Below are positions 56,776 to 64,000 of a stretch of 64,000 bases of DNA, in pieces. The notes beneath the pieces were generated by a model. The model saw nothing but the letters and a program-made list of their open reading frames with translations, was not told the DNA's origin and ran no database searches. The position numbers and the translations under genes are program-made. Source of the DNA: Syntrophobacter sp. SbD2 (GTDB lineage Bacteria; Desulfobacterota; Binatia; UBA9968); assembly GCA_945889495.1 (NCBI GenBank), contig CAMDBU010000008.1, positions 1-64,000 of the forward strand, read 5' to 3'. Numbering within the stretch: the first letter of the stretch is position 1; each line of letters starts with the position of its first letter.

Positions 56776-57855
56776 TTATTCCGCTTCGCCGTTCTCCGCG
56801 GCTTTGAGGCGGCGCTGGCGCACGGCGTCGGCGAAGGTGTCGATCAAGGCGCGGCTGTCTTCCCAGCCGACGCAGGCGTCGGTGATGCTCTGGCCGTAGA
56901 CCAGCGCTTTACCGGGGAGGAGATCTTGGCGGCCGGCTTTGAGGTGGCTTTCGATCATGACGCCGAAGATACGCGGATCGCCGGCGGCGATCTGTGCGGC
57001 GACATCGCGGCCGACGCCGACCTGCTTGGCCGGCTCCTTGCCGCTGTTGCCATGGCTGCAATCGATCATGATGCGCGCGGCGATGCCGGACTCGGCCAGG
57101 CTTTTGGCCGCGGTGTCGACGTTGGCGGCGTCGTAGTTGGGCACTTTGCCGCCGCGCAAAATGACGTGGCAGTCTTCGTTGCCGAGAGTAGAAACGATGG
57201 CCGAATGGCCGTCCTTGGTTACGGAGAGAAAATGATGCGGCGCCTGGGCGGCGCGGATGGCGTCCAGGGCGATGCGCACGTTGCCGTCGGTGCCGTTTTT
57301 GAAACCGACCGGACAGGACAATCCGGAAGCGAGCTCGCGGTGCACCTGGCTTTCGGTGGTGCGCGCGCCGATGGCGCCCCAGGAGACTAGATCGGCGGTG
57401 TACTGCGGCGTGATCATGTCGAGGAATTCGCAGCCGGCGGGCATGCCCGACTCGTTCAACTCGCGCAGCAACTGCCGGCCGATGCGCAGGCCTTCGTTGA
57501 TTTGAAAACTGCCGTCGAGGTTGGGATCGTTGATCAGGCCTTTCCAGCCCACGGTGGTACGCGGCTTTTCGAAATAGACGCGCATGACGATCAATAGATC
57601 GGCGGAAGAGCGCTCCTTGGCTTCCTTCAAGCGCGCGGCGTATTCTTTGGCCGCTTTGACGTCGTGGATCGAGCAGGGGCCCATGATTACCAGCAAGCGG
57701 TCGTCGGCGCCGTGCAATATTCTATGAATATCGCGGCGCGCTTCGAACACGGTCTGGGCAGCCTTTTCGCCGATGGGAAAATCGTCGAGCAGGCGGGCCG
57801 GTGGCTGTAACTCTTTGATCTCTTTAATTCTCAGGTCGTCGGTTTGATAGGTCAT
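56776..57855 (-). CDS. 3-deoxy-7-phosphoheptulonate synthase, class I (AroF/AroG/AroH type)
   Basis: VIMGPCSIHDVKAAKEYAARL...MRVYFEKPRTTVGWKGLINDPNLDGSFQINEGLRIGRQLL...MIDCSHGNSGK. Confidence 0.96.
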   Translation of the reverse strand: MTYQTDDLRIKEIKELQPPARLLDDFPIGEKAAQTVFEARRDIHRILHGADDRLLVIMGPCSIHDVKAAKEYAARLKEAKERSSADLLIVMRVYFEKPRTTVGWKGLINDPNLDGSFQINEGLRIGRQLLRELNESGMPAGCEFLDMITPQYTADLVSWGAIGARTTESQVHRELASGLSCPVGFKNGTDGNVRIALDAIRAAQAPHHFLSVTKDGHSAIVSTLGNEDCHVILRGGKVPNYDAANVDTAAKSLAESGIAARIMIDCSHGNSGKEPAKQVGVGRDVAAQIAAGDPRIFGVMIESHLKAGRQDLLPGKALVYGQSITDACVGWEDSRALIDTFADAVRQRRLKAAENGEAE

Positions 57856-57938
57856 GTCAATTCTTTTCGCGTTTCGATGCGCCGATTATAGACGATCCTT
57901 GGCGGAAATCTATCGGGGTAAACCGGCGTGGCCGCGGG

Positions 57939-59162
57939 CTATTTTTCCAGGGTTTCGCGGGCGACCCAGCCGAGCAAGAGTGCTGCGACGATCAAGAGCG
58001 GCGCGTAGGCGAGAAACGGCACGCCGGGATTGAACTTGTCGGCGAGCAAGCCGCCGAAGAGCGGCGCACTGACGCCGCCGATCTCGGCCATAGTGCGACG
58101 CAAGGCCTGCAAACGGCCGCGGGCGTGCACCGGGACGACGTCGAAGGTGGATGTGGCCAGCGAACCGAGGGATAGGCCGTTGGCGACGCCGAGAAAAGAC
58201 AGCAAGATCGCCAGCTGAAGAAACGAGTCGGCGAAGGGGATGAGCAAAAACGCGATGGCCGGTATTCCCGTGCTCGGCACGGTGGCCCACTTGCGGCCGA
58301 CTTTGTCGATGACGAAGCCGGCCGGCAGGATCATGATGAAAACCGACAGGCCGGAGATGGTAAACAAGAGACCGATCTCCTTGGGCGACATGTGCAGCAT
58401 GCCGCTGGCGAAGATCGGCACGATGCTCTGGGTGGTGACGCGATGGGCGAAGCTCGTGAAGGTGGCGAGCACCAGCACGATGTAGGTGGCGCGCAACTCG
58501 GGGCTAATCTCGTAATATAAATCTCTGATGCTGCGCAGACGAGCGGCGATGGCGGCGAAGTTCCAGCCAGTTCTCGTTGTGCTCTTAGTGGTTGCTGGCG
58601 CCGGATGCTGGCGCGCTTCGATTTTCCAGCCGATCAGCGTCGACAGGCCGGCGCAGCCGGCGTAGGCCAAGAACACCGCGCGAAAGCCGATATGTTCGGT
58701 AAGTAGGCCGCCGATGAGCGGGCCGAAGGCGAGGCCAAGATAATTGATGCCGTGAAAGCCGCTGAGCACCCGGCCGCGCTGGTCGGCGCGCACCAGATCG
58801 ACGCCGGCGACTTCCCGGGCGATCACCCAGATGCTGTCGGCGATGCCGATGAAAAATACCGGGATCAAAATAAGCGTGAACCAGGGCATGAGCGCGGCGA
58901 GGATCGCCGAGGCGCAAGCGATGAGCGGTCCGGCGATGAGCGCGGCGCGGGCGCCGAAGCGGTCGAGGACCAAACCGCTAATCGGCATGCCGGCGAAGCG
59001 GCCCACCGACAGCGCGGTGATCAACTGCGCCGCGGTGCCCGGCGTGATGGCAAAATGTTTGGCCAGCACCGGGATCGTCGGCACCACCATGGCCCACATG
59101 CCGGCCATCAGCGTGCTGGTGTAGAGCGTGATCAGGCTACGGCTGGTGGGAGTGAGCGGCAT
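57939..59162 (-). CDS. MFS transporter
   Basis: MPLTPTSRSLITLYTSTLMAGMWAMVVPTIPVLAKHFAITPGTAAQLITALSVGRFAGMPISGLVLDRFGARAALI. Confidence 0.92.
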   Translation of the reverse strand: MPLTPTSRSLITLYTSTLMAGMWAMVVPTIPVLAKHFAITPGTAAQLITALSVGRFAGMPISGLVLDRFGARAALIAGPLIACASAILAALMPWFTLILIPVFFIGIADSIWVIAREVAGVDLVRADQRGRVLSGFHGINYLGLAFGPLIGGLLTEHIGFRAVFLAYAGCAGLSTLIGWKIEARQHPAPATTKSTTRTGWNFAAIAARLRSIRDLYYEISPELRATYIVLVLATFTSFAHRVTTQSIVPIFASGMLHMSPKEIGLLFTISGLSVFIMILPAGFVIDKVGRKWATVPSTGIPAIAFLLIPFADSFLQLAILLSFLGVANGLSLGSLATSTFDVVPVHARGRLQALRRTMAEIGGVSAPLFGGLLADKFNPGVPFLAYAPLLIVAALLLGWVARETLEK

Positions 59163-59196
59163 GGGTGTCGTTACAAAGATGCTGGGACTAGGAATT

Positions 59197-59320
59197 GTCT
59201 CTCGCAAAGGCGCAAAGGCGCAAAGTTCTGAGGGGGAAGATAAATCTTCTTACGAATTTTCTTCACTTGAATTTTTCCGACCTTTGCGAGCTTTGCGCTT
59301 TTGCGAGAGATAATCCGAAT
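59197..59320. repeat. GCGCAAAG-dialect inverted repeat
   Basis: GTCTCTCGCAAAGGCGCAAAGGCGCAAAGTTCTGAG...TTTTCCGACCTTTGCGAGCTTTGCGCTTTTGCGAGAGATAATCCGAA. Confidence 0.9.
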
Positions 59321-59326
59321 TCCCTC

Positions 59327-60580
59327 TCAGCGCGCCCTACCGGTGGCGCGTTGCCAGGAATTGCTCAGGCTCGCGAAGAAGATGCCGGCGCTGGCAAAGA
59401 CCCCAATGAGCGCCCAGAGAAGCGGCTGATAGGTGTGCCACTGGTCCCATACCGCGCCGGCCAACACCGGTCCCAAGACGCCGCCCCAGGTGTAAAACAG
59501 TCCCATGTAACCGCGAATCTTGGCGAAGTGTTTGCGGCCGAACAGATCGCCGGCGATGGCCCAGCCGACGGTGTAGGTCGCCTCGACGCCGGCGAATAGC
59601 ATGGTGAACAGCGCCATCAGCCAAAAGGAGCTGGTGTAAAGCGGCAATAACATGGCGAGCGCGGCGCTAAACAAAATCAGCGCGCAGAGCCGCGGCTTGT
59701 GCGCGTGGTCGGCGTACCAGCCAAAGATCAGCGTCGAGGCCATGCCGAGAAAGGCGAAGGCGCTGAGTAGCCAGGCGGCTTCGGATTGGCTCAAGCCTTT
59801 CCAAACCATCAGCGGAATGAAATGCACCGACACCGCGTGATAGGAGGCGTTGCGCACGCCGTTGGCGAGCACTGAGCCCCAGAAGGCAAATGACCGTAAC
59901 GCTTGCGCCAGGGTGACTTCGGTTTCGGCGAACACGGGTTGGCTGCTGTCCGCGACATCCGGCGGCGCGTCGCCGTCGGGCAGGAGTCCCATGCTTTCGG
60001 GCGAGCGCCGGATGGTTAAACAAATCGGGATGCCGACGACCAAGAAAGTTATCCCAGCCACCGCCGCGCCCCAGCGCCAACCCCAGGCTTGGACGATTAG
60101 ACTTAGCAGCGGCGCGATCACCACGCCGCCGAGGCCGAAGGCTGCGCTGTTCAATGTGATCGCGCGGGCGCGCTGGCGGATGAACCAGGTGTTGACCAAG
60201 ATCATCGGCGCGTGCATGAAGCCGCCGGCGTGGACCAAGGATATGACGCCGAGATAGACGATGAGAAAGCTCGCGTAGCTGTCGACCTGCGAAAGGATCA
60301 AATAACCGACGCCCATCAGTAGCGCCGCCGCAATCATGATCGGCTTGGCGCCGTAGCGGTCGAGCAAGTGACCGACGATGGGCCCTTCGATGGCGCCCTC
60401 GGCGCGGGCCAAGGAAAACGCCAGCGAGGTTGCGGTGCGATTGATGTTCAGATCTTGGCTGAGTGGCAAAAAGAAAACCGTGAAACCGAAACTGTGGAGT
60501 CCGGCACCGAGCACGCGTAGCGCCGAGGCGGCGCCGACCATGCGCCAGCCGTAGTAGAAGTTACTCGGCAGCTTAAACAA
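59327..60580 (-). CDS. MFS transporter (paralogue of 55397..56650)
   Basis: 417 aa; FYYGWRMVGAASALRVLGAGLHSFGFTVFFLPLSQDLNINRTATSLAFSLARAEGAIEGPIVGHLLDRYG. Confidence 0.92.
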   Translation of the reverse strand: MFKLPSNFYYGWRMVGAASALRVLGAGLHSFGFTVFFLPLSQDLNINRTATSLAFSLARAEGAIEGPIVGHLLDRYGAKPIMIAAALLMGVGYLILSQVDSYASFLIVYLGVISLVHAGGFMHAPMILVNTWFIRQRARAITLNSAAFGLGGVVIAPLLSLIVQAWGWRWGAAVAGITFLVVGIPICLTIRRSPESMGLLPDGDAPPDVADSSQPVFAETEVTLAQALRSFAFWGSVLANGVRNASYHAVSVHFIPLMVWKGLSQSEAAWLLSAFAFLGMASTLIFGWYADHAHKPRLCALILFSAALAMLLPLYTSSFWLMALFTMLFAGVEATYTVGWAIAGDLFGRKHFAKIRGYMGLFYTWGGVLGPVLAGAVWDQWHTYQPLLWALIGVFASAGIFFASLSNSWQRATGRAR

Positions 60581-60634
60581 GGCACGGCTTTCTAGTCATC
60601 GCGGCAAGCTGAACAAGTTGCGCTGGGCGCGGAA

Positions 60635-62026
60635 TTAAAACTCGGCGTTGCCCGGCGTGCGCGGGAAGGGGATGACGTCGCGAATATTTTTTAGCCCGGT
60701 CAAATACATCATCATCCGTTCGAGTCCCAAGCCGAAGCCGGCGTGGGGCACCGAGCCGTAGCGGCGCAGGTCGAGATACCACCAGTAAGGTTTTTCGTCC
60801 AAGCCGCTGTCGTGCAGTCTCTGAGTCAGCACATCATGGCGCTCTTCGCGCTGACTCCCTCCAATAATTTCGCCCACCCGCGGCACCAGCACGTCCATGG
60901 CGCGGACGGTTTTGCCGTCGTCGTTGACGCGCATGTAAAAGGCTTTGATGTCTTTCGGATAGTCGGTGACGATCACCGGTTTTTTGAAAATCTCTTCGGA
61001 GAGAAAGCGCTCATGCTCGGTCTGCAAGTCGCAGCCCCAGGTGACGGGGAACTCCCAAGTCTTGCCTGACTTTTGCAATTCCGAAACCGCGTCGGTGTAG
61101 GTGATATGGCCGAAGTCCGACTGGGCGACATGTTCGAGAGTCGCCAACACCGACTTCTCGATGAACTGGTTGAAGAATTCCAGATCCTCGCGGCAATGTT
61201 CGAGCACGTAGCGAATCGTGTATTTCAAAAAATCTTCGGCCAGCCGCATGTTGTCTTCGATCTCGTAAAAAGCCATCTCAGGCTCGACCATCCAGAACTC
61301 GGCCAGGTGGCGCGGCGTGTTGCTGTTCTCGGCGCGGAAGGTCGGGCCGAAGGTGTAGACTTTGGAAAACGCCAGGGCGAAGATTTCGCCTTCGAGCTGG
61401 CCGCTGACGGTGAGGAACGCCGGCTTGCCGAAGAAATCTTTTTGCCAATCGATCTTGCCGTCGTCGGTGCGCGGTGGCTGGTGCATGTTCAAGGTCGACA
61501 CGGCGAACATCTGGCCGGCGCCTTCGCAGTCCGATGTGGTGACGATGGGCGTGTGCACATAGATGAACTCGCGCTCCTGAAAAAACATATGGATCGCGTG
61601 GGTCAGCGCGTTGCGCAAACGAAAGGCCGCGCCGAAGGTGTTGCTACGAACTCTGAGGTGCGAAATCTCGCGGAGAAACTCTAAGGTGTGGCCTTTTTTC
61701 TGCAACGGGTAGGTCTGCGGATCGGCGCCGCCGTAGATGTGAATGGTCGCGACCTTCAGCTCCACCGCTTGTCCCTTGGCCGGCGACTCGACCAAGGTGC
61801 CGGTGGCCGCTAAGCTGCTGCCGGTGGTGATCTGTTTGAGGGTCTCGTCGGGGATCGTGCCGGCGTCGACCACCAGTTGCATGCTCTTGAAGCGCGAACC
61901 GTCGTTGAGCTCGATGAAGGTGACGCCCTTGGAATCGCGCCGCGAGCGCACCCAACCGCGTAGCGTGAGTTCGCTGCCGACCGGAGCGCTGAACGCCGCT
62001 TTGACCGAGAGGAAATTTGCCGTCAT
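60635..62026 (-). CDS. asnS: Asparaginyl-tRNA synthetase
   Basis: [25 protein letters not shown]...[21 protein letters not shown]...[29 protein letters not shown]...[34 protein letters not shown]. Confidence 0.96.
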   Translation of the reverse strand: MTANFLSVKAAFSAPVGSELTLRGWVRSRRDSKGVTFIELNDGSRFKSMQLVVDAGTIPDETLKQITTGSSLAATGTLVESPAKGQAVELKVATIHIYGGADPQTYPLQKKGHTLEFLREISHLRVRSNTFGAAFRLRNALTHAIHMFFQEREFIYVHTPIVTTSDCEGAGQMFAVSTLNMHQPPRTDDGKIDWQKDFFGKPAFLTVSGQLEGEIFALAFSKVYTFGPTFRAENSNTPRHLAEFWMVEPEMAFYEIEDNMRLAEDFLKYTIRYVLEHCREDLEFFNQFIEKSVLATLEHVAQSDFGHITYTDAVSELQKSGKTWEFPVTWGCDLQTEHERFLSEEIFKKPVIVTDYPKDIKAFYMRVNDDGKTVRAMDVLVPRVGEIIGGSQREERHDVLTQRLHDSGLDEKPYWWYLDLRRYGSVPHAGFGLGLERMMMYLTGLKNIRDVIPFPRTPGNAEF

Positions 62027-62111
62027 AGGGGTCAAGTAACGGCAATTGGCCGAGGATGTCAACCGGGAATTGGCGGCGTGCGGATCGTGGAAAGAAGAAG
62101 AGGAAGATTAC

Positions 62112-62187
62112 TTACCACAGAGGGCACAGAGATCACAGAGGTTCGGAAAAAAGTTTCTCTGTGGTCTCTGTGAGCTCTGTGGTGAAA
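62112..62187. repeat. CACAGAG-dialect inverted repeat, copy 3
   Basis: TTACCACAGAGGGCACAGAGATCACAGAGGTTCGGAAAAAAGTTTCTCTGTGGTCTCTGTGAGCTCTGTGGTGAAA. Confidence 0.92.
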
Positions 62188-62208
62188 ACAATTCTTCTCT
62201 TCTCTACA

Positions 62209-63024
62209 TCAAACGATCCCTCGCGTCGGCTTCGCCGCGCTGGGGAACAGACCATGCTTGTCGAGGAACTCGATCATTAGGCGGTTGAACAGCCAGGGCT
62301 GTTCCAACTGGCAGGCGTGGCCGGCGCCGGGCAACACTTTTAATTCGCAGTTGGGCACGCGGGCTTGCAGCGCGAAGGAACTCGGATGGCTGCCGTCTTC
62401 GCTGCCGGTGAGGATGATCATCGGGCAGGCGATGCGCTCGTGATGGCCTTCGGGATAGGGCTGGGCCAGCGCGCGGAACTGGTGGATAATCGTTGCCGCG
62501 TCCGAGCTGTCGTTGCGCTCGCTGAACATATTGGCAAAGAAGTGCGCCATCGGCGTTATCCGAAACGCCGCGCTCATGTCTTCAAATGTATAACGCCAAC
62601 GGTAACCGATGCCCTCGGCGCTGTAATTATCGATGCGTTTCTTGGTGAATTCCTTGGTCGGGTTGTAGCCGGTGCCGCACAGCACCAGCGCGGAAGTTTT
62701 ATCCGGCCGTTGGTGAAACATGAACGGCGCGATGGATGATCCGACGGAACAGCCGGCCAAAACCGCTTTCTCCCCCGGTGCGATTTCGTCGACGGCTTCC
62801 CAGCAGGCCTGCGCCATGTCGTCCATGGTCAGGCCGGCGTCGGCCTTGGGCGAACGGCCGTAGCCGGGGATGTCGATGGCGATGCAGCGGTACCAAGTCG
62901 ACAGCTGCGCCATCTGATAAATCCAGCAGGACTGGTCCATGGGATTGGGATGGATAAACGCGATCACCGGGCCGGTGCGACCCATGCGTTCGTAATACAG
63001 TGGGCCGTGAATGTGTTGGGCCAT
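62209..63024 (-). CDS. Alpha/beta hydrolase
   Basis: PVIAFIHPNPMDQSCWIYQMAQLSTWYRCIAIDIPGYGRSPKAD...VLAGCSVGSSIAPFM...VLPGAGHACQLEQPWLFNRLMIEFL. Confidence 0.92.
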   Translation of the reverse strand: MAQHIHGPLYYERMGRTGPVIAFIHPNPMDQSCWIYQMAQLSTWYRCIAIDIPGYGRSPKADAGLTMDDMAQACWEAVDEIAPGEKAVLAGCSVGSSIAPFMFHQRPDKTSALVLCGTGYNPTKEFTKKRIDNYSAEGIGYRWRYTFEDMSAAFRITPMAHFFANMFSERNDSSDAATIIHQFRALAQPYPEGHHERIACPMIILTGSEDGSHPSSFALQARVPNCELKVLPGAGHACQLEQPWLFNRLMIEFLDKHGLFPSAAKPTRGIV

Positions 63025-63081
63025 TTTAAAATTCCCGTCTTGGTTTCGAGTTGATCGGAGGAACCAGAAACATTTTGTCGC

Positions 63082-64000
63082 TTACAGGTTAAACGGATTA
63101 TCCTTGCCCAAACCTTTCATCAAATCCGGCTGGTCGGCTTTGCCAATGGATTGGGCGAGTTCGAGTAAATAATCTTCCTGCTCGATGGCTTCGTAGCGCG
63201 CCATGGAATCGTTCGCCGATAGCGGCTTGCCGCCGATGAAGTGAAACGAGTGGCAATCCCAATCGTAAAACTCATCGCCGCGGCTGCAGATCTCTTTCCA
63301 GCGGATGCCCACTGGGCTGCGGTGTAGGCCGGTGCGCGCCGGCAGCGCTTCTTGTTCGGCGATGGTGAGATTGAGATCGGCTTTGTAAGCTTTCTCTTCG
63401 GGGATGCCGTCCCACATCTTTCGGTAGCTCGGCAAAAATTCTTCTTGGCGCACGGTGAGCGCGGTGTGCATGTCCCACCAGGTGCCATGGCCGGAGCAGC
63501 GTTCGTCGACCTGGTCGACCCGTTTGTAAATCAGCCGGCCGCCGGCGCGCAGGCGCAGCACCAGAGTGCCTTCGGCGGTCTTGGAGTCTTGCTCGGCTTC
63601 GATGCCGCAATATTTGGCGAAGAAGGCGGCATTTTTCTGTAGATCGCGCGCGCCGAAGACCGCGTGGCTGATGCGGCCGACACTTTCTTCCGTGGCGATG
63701 TCCATGGCACCCTCTGGCATTTGCACCGGCGCCCAGAACTCGTACTGGTTGCCGTCTGGATCGGCGAAGTAAATTACCGTGCCCTCGTCGCCGTCAGCGG
63801 CGGTTCTGATCGCGTCGGTGTGGAGAACTTTGTGGCGGTCGAGGCGGCGCAAATGTTTGTCGATGTCTTCCGGGCGGATGTAAAAGCCGCAGCGCGGCAG
63901 GTCTTTGCCCAGCTCCTTCGCCGGCGGATAAAACTCCGGCTGAAGGAATGCGCCGATGCGGCAGGAGCCGCCTTCCCACCAGAGAAAGCTGGTAATTTTG
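63082..64000 (-). CDS. VOC-family (glyoxalase/extradiol dioxygenase-like) protein, 5' end beyond window
   Basis: Frame stays open to 64000 (KITSFLWWEGGSCRIGAFLQPEFYPPAKELGKDLPRCGFYIRPEDIDKHLRRLDRHK...); VIYFADPDGNQYEFWAP, GRISHAVFGARDLQKNAAFFAKYCG. Confidence 0.85.
   Translation of the reverse strand, partial: KITSFLWWEGGSCRIGAFLQPEFYPPAKELGKDLPRCGFYIRPEDIDKHLRRLDRHKVLHTDAIRTAADGDEGTVIYFADPDGNQYEFWAPVQMPEGAMDIATEESVGRISHAVFGARDLQKNAAFFAKYCGIEAEQDSKTAEGTLVLRLRAGGRLIYKRVDQVDERCSGHGTWWDMHTALTVRQEEFLPSYRKMWDGIPEEKAYKADLNLTIAEQEALPARTGLHRSPVGIRWKEICSRGDEFYDWDCHSFHFIGGKPLSANDSMARYEAIEQEDYLLELAQSIGKADQPDLMKGLGKDNPFNL

Noticed and set aside
62056-62280. Peptide-like ORFs such as HRGHRDHRGSEKSF (also 24685..25014, 59195..59599, 4701..4928)
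   Set aside because: Translations of the hairpin repeats themselves, not plausible proteins.

Overview
GC-rich bacterial chromosomal window. The gene content (solute-binding-protein-rich, amidohydrolase/GST/MFS-rich) suggests an uncultured environmental proteobacterium-like lineage, but I cannot assign taxonomy from sequence alone. About 60 CDS are supportable.

Main content: (i) 13 periplasmic solute-binding proteins (NMT1/THI5-like, TctC/Bug-like, Fe3+-type) against one ABC permease/ATPase set; (ii) catabolic enzymes (amidohydrolase-2 x3, GST x2, gentisate-dioxygenase-like cupin, ornithine cyclodeaminase family x2, TPP enzyme, VOC protein); (iii) a STAS / HATPase / MBL / CHASE2-PP2C / OmpA / FecR signalling block at 18.5-23.6 kb; (iv) three toxin-antitoxin loci, one decayed; (v) a PqqD-M50-like protein with a broken HExxH motif next to a cNMP-binding protein; (vi) housekeeping genes (asnS, DAHP synthase, radC).

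Most unusual is the repeat landscape. First, many long intergenic hairpins share one architecture (arms of short direct repeats, inverted) but are written in about ten unrelated sequence 'dialects', and many carry TCGGA boxes at the arm ends. One pair of these brackets a GxxExxY gene. Second, a RAYT-like HUH transposase gene is flanked by, and contains, a GTAG/GGAG-headed GGGCGACC palindrome, with stem-related hairpins elsewhere. Third, there are two copies of a composite palindrome dimer. Several genes carry readable lesions, including an 11-bp tandem duplication that exactly explains a frameshift. All statements come from reading the sequence by eye; no searches were run.
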